Below, piece by piece: positions 1 through 8,985 of a DNA stretch of 57,303 bases (position 1 is the first letter of the stretch; every line of letters begins with the position of its first letter). Made by a program: the position numbers and the translations under genes. The stretch is taken from positions 1 through 57,303 of the forward strand of contig CAZTYW010000005.1 of assembly GCA_964617695.1 (NCBI GenBank), in the 5' to 3' direction. The notes beneath the pieces are model-generated. The model was not told the origin of the DNA, searched no databases, and saw nothing but the letters and a program-made list of their open reading frames with translations. The stretch is from CAZTYW01 sp964617695. Lineage in GTDB: Bacteria; Chloroflexota; Dehalococcoidia; UBA2247; RBG-13-53-26.

Positions 1-571
<571 letters not shown>

Positions 572-614
572 TTCCTTCCACTATCCAGTTGTTAAGGTGC
601 TATCGCAACTCCTC

Positions 615-644
615 AATCTAACATAGCGAGAGGACACTTGTCAA
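615..644 (-). promoter_or_regulatory. Candidate sigma-70 promoter of the 16S rRNA gene
   Basis: On the minus strand there is a perfect -35 box TTGACA (639-644), an 18-base spacer, and a -10 box TAGATT (615-620) preceded by TG plus one base, an extended -10. Transcription would start near 608, only ~37 bases before the mature 16S end, so the leader would be short. Confidence 0.6.
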
Positions 645-841
645 GCGGTGCAGGCTTTCTCTCTTCTGCAGACGGCAGGCATTCTGTTCAGCGCCGGTCT
701 CCCTAGATGTGGTTGCCGAGCATCTACTTTGCTCAAGGCACCTGTGCAGTGGGACTCATTCTTCAGAACACGGGATTTCTGGCTCAACAGGCATCCATGG
801 CCTGATTGATGAAAGGCTGAGACTGGCTGTCTCTTGCCAGA

Positions 842-869
842 TTGACAATGCGTCTTTCTGGCTTATACA
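842..869 (+). promoter_or_regulatory. Candidate sigma-70 promoter for tldD-tldE
   Basis: TTGACA (842-847), a 16-base spacer, and TATACA (864-869). It lies ~85 bases upstream of the chosen tldD start and points at it. The rest of 572-954 shows no gene: it holds the rRNA leader, the rRNA promoter and this site. Confidence 0.5.
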
Positions 870-954
870 CTATTCGAGGCCGCCTTTTGTGCCGCTACCG
901 ACCGCCTCGCCACTGGGATCCCGTTTTCTATGCTCGAGGTGGCGGAGGTCTGCC

Positions 955-2319
955 TTGAACCGAGACGAGATTGCGGAAGCTTTGAAGGGGCACGAGGCTG
1001 AATACGTGGAGATTCGCCTGGAAGAGAGCCAGGCTACGCGCATCCAGTACCGTGGCCGGGAACTTGAGGACGTCAGTCAGCCCACCAGTAAGGGAGGATG
1101 CGCCCGTGCTCTGGTCGGAGGGGGATGGGGGTTTGTCAGCTTCAATGATCTGAACAATCTGCGGGGAAAAGTCCAGCTTGCGGTGAAGCAGGCCAGGCTG
1201 GTCGGCAGGGGAGTGAGCAAGTTCACGGCGGCAGCACCGACGGTCGACTCAGTCGAAGAAGCGGTCAAGAAAGACTGCTCGTCTGTGCCCCTGGCCGAGA
1301 AGAAGAGGCTCCTTGATGAATACAACGAAGTCATCTGGAGCACTCCGAAGATCGAGACCTCCATCATCGCTTACAGGGACAGGTTGAGGAAGGTCGTGTT
1401 TGCCAGCTCCGAGGGGAGCTATATTGAGCAGAAGAACAGCGACCTGGCTCTCAGGTTCTCTGCCATGGCCAGGGACGGCGGCGATGTACAGCAAGCCGGA
1501 CTGAGCATGGGGAGCCGGGGCGACTTCGGCGAGGCGGAGGGTGTTCACCACCAGGTGGGGGAGATAGCCCAGCGGGCAGTGGACTTGCTGGCAGCGCCGC
1601 AGGCGAAGAGCGGCGAGTACTGTGTTGTGCTGGACCCCGTGCTGGCCGGCGTCTTCACGCACGAAGCCTTCGGGCACCTGTCGGAGGCTGACTTCACCTA
1701 CGAGAACGAGCGAATGAAGGAAATCATGGTGCTGGGGCGCAGGTTCGGCGGTGAGCATCTCAACATTGTCGATGGTGCTGCCGTTCCAAACCTGAGGGGA
1801 AGCTACAAGTACGACGACGAAGGGGTACCTGCAACCAGGACCTATCTCGTCAGGGAGGGAGTGCTTGTCGGGCGGCTCCATTCGCGGGAGACGGCGGCAA
1901 AGATGAACGAGCCGCTCACGGGCAATGCAAGAGCGCTGGACTACCATTACTCGCCCATCGTGCGTATGACCAACACCTTCATCGAACCACAGGGTGTGTC
2001 ATTCGAAGACATGATCGGTGACATCGAAGAGGGCATCTATGCCCGCAACTGGTACGGAGGCACTACCAGTATGGAGATGTTCACCTTTTCTGCAGGTGAG
2101 GCATACATGATCCGCCGCGGCAAGGTGGCCAAGCTGCTGCGCCCGGTGGTGCTGACAGGCAATATCTTCACTACTCTGGCGAACATAGATGCCATCGGCG
2201 ATGATCTGGAGATGAACCAGGGGGGTGGCTGTGGCAAGGGAGGACAGATGCCGTTGCCGGTGTCCAACGGCAGCCCCCATGTCAGGATTCAACACTGTCT
2301 GGTTGGCGGAAGCAGCTAG
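955..2319 (+). CDS. tldD: TldD-type metalloprotease
   Basis: TldD/PmbA-family protease subunit. TldD and TldE form a cytoplasmic complex that degrades unfolded peptides and, in some bacteria, trims peptide precursors and antitoxins. The zinc-site motif HExxxH is visible as HEAFGH at residues ~236-241. The C-terminal glycine-rich block containing CGKGGQ is also typical. The start chosen is TTG at 955, because GGAGG (944-948) sits six bases upstream. The frame stays open back to 709, but the extra residues look non-coding. With this start the protein has 454 residues, close to the usual 450-480. It is followed after 42 bases by its partner tldE, so the two are probably co-transcribed. Confidence is high for the family; no specific substrate can be deduced. 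Confidence 0.93.
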   Translation: MNRDEIAEALKGHEAEYVEIRLEESQATRIQYRGRELEDVSQPTSKGGCARALVGGGWGFVSFNDLNNLRGKVQLAVKQARLVGRGVSKFTAAAPTVDSVEEAVKKDCSSVPLAEKKRLLDEYNEVIWSTPKIETSIIAYRDRLRKVVFASSEGSYIEQKNSDLALRFSAMARDGGDVQQAGLSMGSRGDFGEAEGVHHQVGEIAQRAVDLLAAPQAKSGEYCVVLDPVLAGVFTHEAFGHLSEADFTYENERMKEIMVLGRRFGGEHLNIVDGAAVPNLRGSYKYDDEGVPATRTYLVREGVLVGRLHSRETAAKMNEPLTGNARALDYHYSPIVRMTNTFIEPQGVSFEDMIGDIEEGIYARNWYGGTTSMEMFTFSAGEAYMIRRGKVAKLLRPVVLTGNIFTTLANIDAIGDDLEMNQGGGCGKGGQMPLPVSNGSPHVRIQHCLVGGSS

Positions 2320-2361
2320 GCCCGCCGAAGGCCTGGCAGAAATTCATGGGGAGCAAAAGGA

Positions 2362-3681
2362 TTGTCGGCTTTCGAAATTGAGGGGCTCCTCGCTCTGGCA
2401 AAGAAGAGCGCTGAAGAGGCCGAGGTCTTTGTGGTTTGCTCCGAGCAGAGCCCGGTGGTCTTCGAGGCCAATCGGCTGAAGCAGTTGCAGACACGCCAGA
2501 GTATGTCCGTGGCCCTGCGTATCGTCCGCCAGGGCAGGATAGGCTTCGCCACCAGCACCGATCTCGATGACTGGGGCACACTGGTGGACCGAGCGGTAGA
2601 GGTGTCTCAGTTCGGTGCACTCGCCAGCTTCCAACTGCCTGGACAGAGTGAGTACCCTCACGTCGACATCTACGATGCCCGGGTGGAGTCCTTCCCCACG
2701 GAGCAGATGATCGACCTCGGTGAGTCCTTGATATCCAGGGTTCGGGGCCATACCCCGGACCTGCTTTGTGATGCCAGGGTGGCCAGGAGCATGGCCTCGG
2801 TGCAGATCATGAACTCCCGTGGCGCTCAGGCGAGTTTCCGCCAGACAGCTTTCCGGATAAGCCTGGAGGGCAATCTCATCCGGAATTCGGATATGCTTTT
2901 CGTTGGAGATAGTGAAAGCTCCTGCCAGCCAATTGAGGACATCGACAACATAGCTGCTTCGGTGATCAGGCAACTGGAGCTGGCCAGGAGACAGGCCTCG
3001 GTATCCAGCGGACGTTTGCCTGTGGTCTTCACCCCGCACGGGGTGGTCAGCGCCTTCGTCGCTCCGCTGGGCGCGGCTTTTAATGGAAGGGTGGTGCTGC
3101 AGGGCGCTTCGCCGTTGGGGAATAGGAGAGGGGACATGGTATTTGATGAGCGGTTGTCCCTGCGAGACGATGGTACCCTTGGCAATCGCCCCGGGAGCCG
3201 ACCCTGCGATGACGAGGGAGTGCCCAGCCAGGTCACACCGCTGATCGAAAACGGGTTGGTGGCAGGCTTCCTGTATGACCTGCAGACTGCCGGCCTGGCC
3301 GGTGCTGAAAGCACTGGGAGTGGTGACAGGGGTGGCGGGAGCGCGCTGCCGGGGCCGTCGACCAGCAGCCTGGTGTTCGAACCGGGGGACGCGGCGTTTG
3401 AGGACATGGTTCGTGATGTGAGCGAAGGGCTGGTGGTGGAGCAGTTGATGGGTGCTGCACAGACCAACATCCTTGGTGGCGAGTTCAGTGGTAACGTGCT
3501 TCTTGGATTTAGAATAGAGGGTGGGGAGATCGTCGGAAGGGTGAAGGACACGGTGGTCTCAGGGAACGTCTACCAGGCGCTGAACAAGGTGCTTGGCATT
3601 GGCCGGGAGGCAAGGTGGGTGGGGTCGGTGTTCACTCCAGCCATTTGCTGCTGCGACCTGACCATTGGTAGCAAGGCCTGA
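2362..3681 (+). CDS. pmbA: TldE/PmbA-type protease subunit
   Basis: Partner subunit of TldD (439 residues, normal for PmbA/TldE). It shares the TldD/PmbA fold but, as in the family generally, has no HExxxH zinc motif, so catalysis resides in the neighbouring TldD. The C-terminal part carries the family's conserved blocks, for example NILGGEFSGNVLLGF followed by an asparagine/valine-rich strand. The start is TTG at 2362 with a purine-rich GGGGAGC stretch just upstream. The stop is followed almost at once by an acetyltransferase gene, which suggests a three-gene transcript ending at the hairpin at 4260-4290. Confidence 0.9.
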   Translation: MSAFEIEGLLALAKKSAEEAEVFVVCSEQSPVVFEANRLKQLQTRQSMSVALRIVRQGRIGFATSTDLDDWGTLVDRAVEVSQFGALASFQLPGQSEYPHVDIYDARVESFPTEQMIDLGESLISRVRGHTPDLLCDARVARSMASVQIMNSRGAQASFRQTAFRISLEGNLIRNSDMLFVGDSESSCQPIEDIDNIAASVIRQLELARRQASVSSGRLPVVFTPHGVVSAFVAPLGAAFNGRVVLQGASPLGNRRGDMVFDERLSLRDDGTLGNRPGSRPCDDEGVPSQVTPLIENGLVAGFLYDLQTAGLAGAESTGSGDRGGGSALPGPSTSSLVFEPGDAAFEDMVRDVSEGLVVEQLMGAAQTNILGGEFSGNVLLGFRIEGGEIVGRVKDTVVSGNVYQALNKVLGIGREARWVGSVFTPAICCCDLTIGSKA

Positions 3682-3687
3682 GGGGTG

Positions 3688-4215
3688 ATGATAAGAGGCG
3701 AGAAAGTAGTGCTGCGCAGGAAGCGGCTGGAGGACGCCTGGGACGATTACGCGTGGAAACGTGACCCCGAGATGGCTCGTCTTGATGCCACTATACCCCT
3801 GGACCTACCCTTCGCCGTTTACCTGGCCAACTACTCTGAGGAACTGCGCTACGCTGAGGCTACGGATCATCGGTACGCAATCGAGACTCTGGATGGCAGG
3901 CACATCGGCAATTGCGGTTGCTACAACCTTGACCGTTTTAGACAGCAGGCCGAGTTGGGTATCCTCATCGGGGACCGCGAGTATTGGGAAAAGGGCTACG
4001 GCGCTGACGCGGTGAGCGCCCTGGTAGGCCACGTCTTCAAAGAGCGGCACGTGAAGAAGATATACCTTCACACCCTGGAGGACAACGCTAGAGCGCAGAG
4101 GTGCTTTGAGAAGTGCGGGTTTGCTCCGCGTGGCCGGGTTGTCCGTGGAGCGTACAAGTTTATCATCATGGAAATCAAGAAGCCCGAAGCCGAGCCTGAT
4201 GGGACCCGCGAGTAG
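3688..4215 (+). CDS. GNAT-family N-acetyltransferase
   Basis: About 175 residues, the usual size of a single-domain GNAT enzyme of the RimJ/RimL or spermidine-acetyltransferase-like branch. These transfer acetyl from acetyl-CoA to an amino group. The start MIRGEKVVLR and the acetyl-CoA-binding region (GILIGDREYWEKGYGADAVS), followed by LHTLEDNARAQRCFEKCGF, are diagnostic. The start is ATG 3688; GTG 3685 is an equally possible start one codon earlier. It begins seven bases after the tldE stop, so it is probably in the same transcript. The substrate cannot be inferred. Confidence 0.85.
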   Translation: MIRGEKVVLRRKRLEDAWDDYAWKRDPEMARLDATIPLDLPFAVYLANYSEELRYAEATDHRYAIETLDGRHIGNCGCYNLDRFRQQAELGILIGDREYWEKGYGADAVSALVGHVFKERHVKKIYLHTLEDNARAQRCFEKCGFAPRGRVVRGAYKFIIMEIKKPEAEPDGTRE

Positions 4216-4259
4216 GTCTGCATGGCTGTCGTGATGGATTGGCAGTGCCCATGAAAAGA

Positions 4260-4290
4260 GCTGGCCGCCCCTCCTTGAGGGGCGGCCAGC
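4260..4290. terminator. Strong hairpin between convergent genes, likely bidirectional terminator
   Basis: A perfect 13-bp stem (GCTGGCCGCCCCT at 4260-4272 with its complement at 4278-4290) and a five-base loop. It sits between the stop of the plus-strand acetyltransferase and the stop of the minus-strand SDR. On the minus strand it is followed by CTCTTTTC, a short T-run. On the plus strand the T-run is weak. Confidence 0.75.
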
Positions 4291-4338
4291 CTGGCTTCTG
4301 CTTTCGCTCTGGCCCGGATTCGGCAGACCCGTGCTATC

Positions 4339-5274
4339 CTATTTTTTCTGCTCTGGCGGAGCCGGGTTGACGTAACCCTTGAGCAGGGTGGGCATGGACT
4401 TCTTCACCTCTTCCCAGGTCCACTTGCCGTAGTTGTCCCAGTCCCTGCCGAACATGATTGACTCATGCGATGGTGCCCAGTAAGAGAAGCTGGCACCGGA
4501 GGCGCCAAATATGCACCCATTTATGTGGGCGGCCTCGTCACTGCACAGGAAGGCCGGAATCGTGGCCAGATAGTCTGCAGTGGCTACGTGGGTCACCTCC
4601 TCATACCGCTCCTGAGTCCAGAGCCCGGACTCAACCCTCTTCTTGTAGCCTGCCAGTACCTCGGGACCCATCGTCATCCTGGTTGCTGCCCTGGGGCAGA
4701 TGGCGTTGACGGTTATGCCGTACCTGCCCAGCTCCCAGGCGCCAGCATAGGTCAGGCTGGCTATGCCGCCCTTGGCAGCGCCGTAGTTCACGTGCCCCAC
4801 CGTGCCCACGAAGGCCTCCGAGATTGTGTTGACTATCCTGCCATATCTCTGCTCTCTCATCAACGGGGCAGCATGCCTCATGGTGTTGAACGTACCTTTG
4901 AGATGGACTGCGATAACCATGTCCCAGTCCTCTTCTGACAGGTTCCATATCATTCTGGCCCGGTCAATTCCGGCGACGTTAACCAGAATGTCGATCCTGC
5001 CGAAGTTGTCGACGCAGGCCTTGATCATCTGTTCGGCTGCGCTCCAATCGGCCACGCTGCCGTATTGTGCAATGGCCTGGGCGCCAGACTTCTTGCACTC
5101 CGCAACCGTTTCGTCGGCCAGTGTAGCACCCGAGCCTGTTCCGTCAGTGGCTCCCCCGAGGTCACAAACGACAATATTGGCGCCCTCCTCGGCAAGGGCG
5201 AGAGCCACGGCCTTACCTATGCCGCTGCCGGCGCCGGTCACTACTGCGTTCTTTCCCTTCAGTCTATCAGCCAT
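4339..5274 (-). CDS. SDR-family oxidoreductase, HSD17B4-like (tandem copy 1)
   Basis: Classical NAD(P)-dependent short-chain dehydrogenase, 311 residues. It has the cofactor motif TGAGSGIG (13-20), an NNAG-equivalent NVAG (99-102) and the catalytic Ser152, Tyr164, Lys168. The strand ending in VVCDLGG, followed by a G-rich insert, and the VHLKG motif resemble the dehydrogenase domain of peroxisomal multifunctional enzyme (HSD17B4). That enzyme oxidises (3R)-hydroxyacyl-CoA, so a 3-hydroxyacyl-CoA dehydrogenase role is inferred. The C-terminal tail ends in YVNPAPP and charged residues, shared with the two upstream paralogues. The start at 5274 has GGAGG upstream. It is the last gene of a five-gene minus-strand operon. 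Confidence 0.88.
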   Translation of the reverse strand: MADRLKGKNAVVTGAGSGIGKAVALALAEEGANIVVCDLGGATDGTGSGATLADETVAECKKSGAQAIAQYGSVADWSAAEQMIKACVDNFGRIDILVNVAGIDRARMIWNLSEEDWDMVIAVHLKGTFNTMRHAAPLMREQRYGRIVNTISEAFVGTVGHVNYGAAKGGIASLTYAGAWELGRYGITVNAICPRAATRMTMGPEVLAGYKKRVESGLWTQERYEEVTHVATADYLATIPAFLCSDEAAHINGCIFGASGASFSYWAPSHESIMFGRDWDNYGKWTWEEVKKSMPTLLKGYVNPAPPEQKK

Positions 5275-5303
5275 TCTTAAGCCTCCTTCGCGCTTGATGC
5301 CGG

Positions 5304-6254
5304 TTATTTCTTCTTCTCGTCTGGCTGTGGCGGGGATGGGTTGACATAGTTGACCAGTAGCTTCTCCGGTACGAGCTGGGCTATCTCATCAAACCGCCAC
5401 GGACCTTCCTTCTTCCAGTCCCTGGTCACCTTTGTCTCCACCGTCGGCTGAGTCCAGTGCCCCAGTTCGGTCCCCGCGACGAAGAATATCTGCCCGTTCA
5501 CGTCTGCGGCCGCCTCGCTGGCCAGATAGGCCGCGAACCCGGCAAAGTAAGAGGGATCTGCCAGTTCGTTCATCATCTTGTCGAGTTGGTCAGGCGGCAT
5601 GAGGCCGGCCTCGATTCTCTTCTTGATGCCTTCGATGACTTTGTCGTCGGCGGTCATTCTTGTCCATGCCCTTGGACAAATAGCGTTGGACGTGACGCCA
5701 TACCTGCCCATCTCGCGAGCTACGCCGTAGGTCAGGGTGGCGATACCGCCTTTGGCGGCGGCGTAGTTGAGGTGGCTGGGTCCGCCAATGAAAGCTTCGG
5801 AGACGCAGTTGATGATCCTGCCATAGCGCTGTTCCCTCATTAGAGGAGCAGCGTGCCTGATGAGATTGAACGTACCTTTCAGATGGACACCTACTACCTG
5901 GTCCCACTCCTGCTCCGACATGTTCCAGATCATCTTGGGTTTGTCGATTCCGGCGATGTTGCACAGGATATCGATCCTGCCGAATTTATCGACGCAGGCC
6001 TTCACCATGGCCTCTGCGTTAGCAAAGCTGGACACGTCGCCGTAGTGAGCAACGGCATCTGCCCCAAGCCTCTTGCATTCCGCGACTACTTCATCAGCAG
6101 GGGTCCTGTCCGTGCCCGTACCATCCACAGCCCCACCGAGATCACAGACAACGACGTTTGCTCCTTCCTCAGCAAGCGCAATTGCTATTGCCTTGCCAAT
6201 CCCCCTACCAGCACCGGTGACTACAGCGTTTCTCCCCTTCAGTTTATCGGCCAT
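5304..6254 (-). CDS. SDR-family oxidoreductase, HSD17B4-like (tandem copy 2)
   Basis: Second of three tandem paralogues, 316 residues. The motifs fall at the same positions as in copy 1: TGAGRGIG 13-20, CNIAG for the NNAG element, Ser152, Tyr164, Lys168, VHLKG. The first 170 residues align with copies 1 and 3 without a gap. The C-terminal tail reads LLVNYVNPSPP followed by lysines. GGAGG precedes the ATG at 6254. Role inferred as for copy 1: oxidation of a 3-hydroxyacyl-CoA or another secondary alcohol. The copies differ most in the C-terminal third, where substrate specificity usually lies, so they may act on different substrates. Confidence 0.88.
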   Translation of the reverse strand: MADKLKGRNAVVTGAGRGIGKAIAIALAEEGANVVVCDLGGAVDGTGTDRTPADEVVAECKRLGADAVAHYGDVSSFANAEAMVKACVDKFGRIDILCNIAGIDKPKMIWNMSEQEWDQVVGVHLKGTFNLIRHAAPLMREQRYGRIINCVSEAFIGGPSHLNYAAAKGGIATLTYGVAREMGRYGVTSNAICPRAWTRMTADDKVIEGIKKRIEAGLMPPDQLDKMMNELADPSYFAGFAAYLASEAAADVNGQIFFVAGTELGHWTQPTVETKVTRDWKKEGPWRFDEIAQLVPEKLLVNYVNPSPPQPDEKKK

Positions 6255-6394
6255 GCTCAGTCCTCCTTACTTGATGGTTTGGGTCCCAGCACGCTCAGAG
6301 CTTCGCAGCCAGGAGTCTTGCCGTACTTACCTCGCCTTCCAGTCGCCTTTTCCGCTCTGGGGTTGACCCGTGGTCAGATTGGGAACGCAACTGG

Positions 6395-7351
6395 TCAATC
6401 GATGTCTCGTTCTCCGGGTGGGGCTGGGTTGACGTAGTCTACCAGCAATTCCTGGGGCACCAGCTTCTCAATCTCGTCGATGCTCCATTTTTCGTCAATC
6501 TCCCAGTCCCTGGTGAGTTTTCTCACTATTTGTGGATGGTTCCAGATCCCGATGGTGGCTCTTGAAGTGACGAATACGCAGCCGTTGATGTCAGTGGCGG
6601 CGTCACTTGCCAGGTAGGCTATGAATGGGGCGAAGTACTCCGGGTCTGCGCCCTCCTTCCTTGTCTCATCCATTCCCTTGAGCCGCTCCTCTGATATGAG
6701 CCCAGCCTCGATCCTCTTCTGCAGTCCCGCATCCTGCGCATCGCCGACGCTGAGTCTGGTTCGTGCCCTTGGGGCGAAGGCATTGCAGGTCACCCCGTAT
6801 CTTCCCATCTCCCGGGCGATGTCATAAGTCAGACTAACGATGCCGCCTTTGGCTGCTGCATAGTTGGAATGACCCACAGTCCCGGCGTACGCCTCGGAGG
6901 TGCAGTTTATTATCCTGCCGTATCTCTGCTGCTTCATCTCCACGCAGGCATGCCGGCACAGGTTCCAGGTCCCCTTGAGGTGAACAGCCAGCACCTTGTC
7001 CCATTCATCTTCAGTCATGTTGAAGATCATCCTGGGCCTCAGAATGCCGGCTATGTTGCACAGAATGTCTATTCTGCCGAAGCTATTGACACAGGTCCGG
7101 ATCATGTCTTCGGCAGCGGCAAAGCTGGACACATCCCCGTAGTGGGGGACTGCTTTGACTCCCAGCCTGCGACATTCCTCAACAGTGGCATCCGCAGGTG
7201 AAGCGTCTGCCCCGGACCCGTCCATTGACCCGCCCAGGTCGCAGACCACGATGTTGGCGCCTTCTTCAGCCAGTGCCAGAGCGACAGCCTTGCCGATACC
7301 CCTGCCAGCGCCGGTCACTACGGCATTCCTGCCTCTTAACCTGTCCCCCAA
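6395..7351 (-). CDS. SDR-family oxidoreductase, HSD17B4-like (tandem copy 3)
   Basis: Third paralogue, 318 residues. TGAGRGIG 13-20, Ser152, Tyr164 and Lys168 are conserved, and the tail LLVDYVNPAPP is shared. The start is a TTG at 7351 with a poor ribosome-binding site; no better in-frame start is seen. It lies 37 bases downstream of the MaoC gene and is separated from copy 2 by 140 bases, the largest gap in the operon. No second promoter was found in that gap. Probable role: (3R)-hydroxyacyl-CoA-type dehydrogenase acting after the adjacent hydratases. Confidence 0.87.
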   Translation of the reverse strand: MGDRLRGRNAVVTGAGRGIGKAVALALAEEGANIVVCDLGGSMDGSGADASPADATVEECRRLGVKAVPHYGDVSSFAAAEDMIRTCVNSFGRIDILCNIAGILRPRMIFNMTEDEWDKVLAVHLKGTWNLCRHACVEMKQQRYGRIINCTSEAYAGTVGHSNYAAAKGGIVSLTYDIAREMGRYGVTCNAFAPRARTRLSVGDAQDAGLQKRIEAGLISEERLKGMDETRKEGADPEYFAPFIAYLASDAATDINGCVFVTSRATIGIWNHPQIVRKLTRDWEIDEKWSIDEIEKLVPQELLVDYVNPAPPGERDID

Positions 7352-7388
7352 ACTTGTACTCTTCCCGGCGTATTCCTATGTGTAGCTT

Positions 7389-7814
7389 CTATTTCGAAGG
7401 CAGGGAAACGACAGCCGTGCCTGGGGTAATCTGTTTGCCCTCAGGATTCTGTACCCAAATCTCGCACTCTACGAGGTTTTCTCCACCCTCGGTATACTTC
7501 TTCGTTACTTTGCCACCCAGCGACAGTTTCTGCCCTGGGAAGGCATTGCCTCGGTACTGCACGCTCATTTTCCGTAGCTCGCCCTTTTCGCCGATCCAAT
7601 CAGTCAGCATCTGCGTCAGGAAGGCCGCCTCGAGCCTGCCGTGAACAATTGGCCCGGGGAATCCCATAGACTGGGCAAAGTCCTTGTCGTAGTGAAGCTC
7701 AAAATAGTCACCTGAAGCACCCGCCCACTGTACCAGAGTCCTCGTCGTGGGCGTCTTCTCCACGGTGGGAATGTCCATACCCTCTTTTACATCTTCGAAG
7801 TACAGTTGAGCCAT
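7389..7814 (-). CDS. MaoC-like (R)-hydratase/dehydratase subunit
   Basis: 141-residue hot-dog-fold protein of the MaoC dehydratase family. It shows the hydratase-2 style signature around YDKDFAQSMGFPGPIVHGRL, where the Asp/His of the family's D-x(4)-H type site lies, followed by LLTQML-like packing residues. Such proteins hydrate trans-2-enoyl-CoA to a 3-hydroxyacyl-CoA. It follows, after 18 bases, a MaoC-N-type protein, an arrangement typical of two-subunit hydratases in which one chain supplies the catalytic residues. The start ATG 7814 has a GGAGGA ribosome-binding site. Confidence 0.85.
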   Translation of the reverse strand: MAQLYFEDVKEGMDIPTVEKTPTTRTLVQWAGASGDYFELHYDKDFAQSMGFPGPIVHGRLEAAFLTQMLTDWIGEKGELRKMSVQYRGNAFPGQKLSLGGKVTKKYTEGGENLVECEIWVQNPEGKQITPGTAVVSLPSK

Positions 7815-7832
7815 GTATGCTGTCCTCCTTTG

Positions 7833-8255
7833 TTAGTAGCTCATTATGGTGTTGGTACTTATGGCTACGACTTCACCCTTCTGGTTCTTGTGGGTGGACT
7901 TGTAGATCATGAGGGCTCTCGGCCCTTTATCGCTGGACTTGTCCTGAAGCTCGTAGAACTCGTGAGTGGTGGTAAGTGTGTCACCGGCTCTGAGGGGCCT
8001 TTGGAACTCCCAGTCAGTTCCGGCGGCTACGCTCCGCTTGTAAGGTAGAGGAATACCCAGAAATACTGCTCCACTGCTGATCATTGCTGTGGTGATAAGT
8101 CCCGGTGGGGCGATGCCCTTCCACTTGGGGTTGGGATCACCAACGCAGTCAGTATAGAGATTGATCATGTGCTGATCGATCCCCAGCACCTGTTCTGTCT
8201 TCTTGCCTTGCAGGGCCTTTATCTCATCCACAGATGCGTACTTTAATTCAGCCAT
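7833..8255 (-). CDS. MaoC-N / FAS1-type dehydratase partner subunit
   Basis: 140-residue hot-dog protein resembling the N-terminal MaoC-dehydratase domain (FAS1 dehydratase region type). Recognisable pieces are GIAPPGLITTAMIS, PLPYKRSVAAGTDWEFQRPL and the strand TTTHEFYELQDKSSDKGPRA. The ATG at 8255 is chosen because AGGAGG lies six bases upstream; the frame extends further but without a ribosome-binding site. It is the first gene of the minus-strand operon and most likely pairs with the next gene to form a heteromeric enoyl-CoA hydratase. Candidate substrates (fatty acyl, branched, steroid side chain) cannot be told apart. Confidence 0.8.
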   Translation of the reverse strand: MAELKYASVDEIKALQGKKTEQVLGIDQHMINLYTDCVGDPNPKWKGIAPPGLITTAMISSGAVFLGIPLPYKRSVAAGTDWEFQRPLRAGDTLTTTHEFYELQDKSSDKGPRALMIYKSTHKNQKGEVVAISTNTIMSY

Positions 8256-8300
8256 ACAACCTCCTTCTGGAAGCGCTACCGGTGCCCGAATGCCAGTCAT

Positions 8301-8330
8301 AGAGTAGCCCAAATCGAGGCAGGCTGTCAA
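8301..8330 (-). promoter_or_regulatory. Candidate promoter of the MaoC-SDR operon
   Basis: Minus strand: TTGACA (8325-8330), an 18-base spacer and TACTCT (8301-8306), ~45 bases upstream of the first gene. The -35 box is perfect and the -10 box is poor. Confidence 0.4.
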
Positions 8331-8427
8331 ACATCGGGCGCTTTAAACGCGGTCGTGAATCTGATAGTATCTAACCTTGCCCGTTGGGAGACTCGACGAC
8401 AACCATGACTGAGAGGCACAGTTGGAT

Positions 8428-8853
8428 ATGAGGTTTGAGAGCAGCACAGACGTCAACGCTTCTCCGGAGGAAGTGTGGGCTGCGGTCCACGATCCTGAGC
8501 AATGGCCTTTGTGGGTGCCGTCTGTGAGGAAGGTGGACAAGGTGTCTGAGGGGCCCCTGGGGATTGGCTCGCAATTGCGCATAGCTGTCAAGGCTGCCTT
8601 GCCAGTGAAGTTGCACATGACGATCAAGGAGTACGTACCTGGGCAGCGTGTCGTGATGCAAGGGAAGATACTGGGCACCAGTCTGACCCGCTTCTACACT
8701 CTGGAACGCGTGGGTGACAAGACCAGGCTTGCTGCCGGAGGAGAGGCATCCGGGGCTCTGGCATGGCTGGTGTGCCGCAGTGGGAAAAAGCTGTCAGATG
8801 ACATTGTGATGGGGCTGAAGAAGCGGGTTGAGCAGGTCGTTGCCGCTGTGTAA
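8428..8853 (+). CDS. SRPBCC / START-like protein (polyketide cyclase/CoxG-like)
   Basis: About 141 residues with the helix-grip pattern of the SRPBCC superfamily. It opens MRFESSTDVNASPEEVWAAV, then has the DPEQWPLWVPSV block and a long C-terminal helix ending in KKRVEQVV. These proteins bind hydrophobic ligands, and a few act as cyclases or aromatase-like enzymes. The start is ATG 8428; TTG 8422 in the same frame is slightly better placed behind GAGAGG (8411-8416). It is divergent from the MaoC-SDR operon and precedes the electron-transfer genes, which suggests a hydrophobic-ligand role in the same pathway. Confidence 0.75.
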   Translation: MRFESSTDVNASPEEVWAAVHDPEQWPLWVPSVRKVDKVSEGPLGIGSQLRIAVKAALPVKLHMTIKEYVPGQRVVMQGKILGTSLTRFYTLERVGDKTRLAAGGEASGALAWLVCRSGKKLSDDIVMGLKKRVEQVVAAV

Positions 8854-8931
8854 TTGGGCTGGGGGCTGGTGGGCTATGGTTCTCCTGCAGTCTGGTGGCC
8901 CGTCTGTCTTGTGCGATTGATAAGGATGGGC

Positions 8932-8960
8932 TTGCGGCGCTGAATCGAGGCATTTATACT
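8932..8960 (+). promoter_or_regulatory. Candidate promoter of the fixCX-etfBA operon
   Basis: TTGCGG (8932-8937), a 17-base spacer and TATACT (8955-8960), 25 bases before the first gene. AGGAGG follows directly at 8961-8966 but is too far from the GTG at 8986 to serve as its ribosome-binding site. Confidence 0.45.
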
Positions 8961-8985
8961 AGGAGGCAATTGCACGCAGGAACCC

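Noticed and set aside
709..954. N-terminal extension of TldD
   Set aside because: The frame is open but cysteine/serine-rich and unlike TldD. A better TTG start with GGAGG is at 955, and a promoter lies at 842-869 inside the extension.
1249..1947. 232-aa open frame opposite tldD
   Set aside because: The plus-strand frame has the HEAFGH metal motif, so the opposite frame is a shadow.
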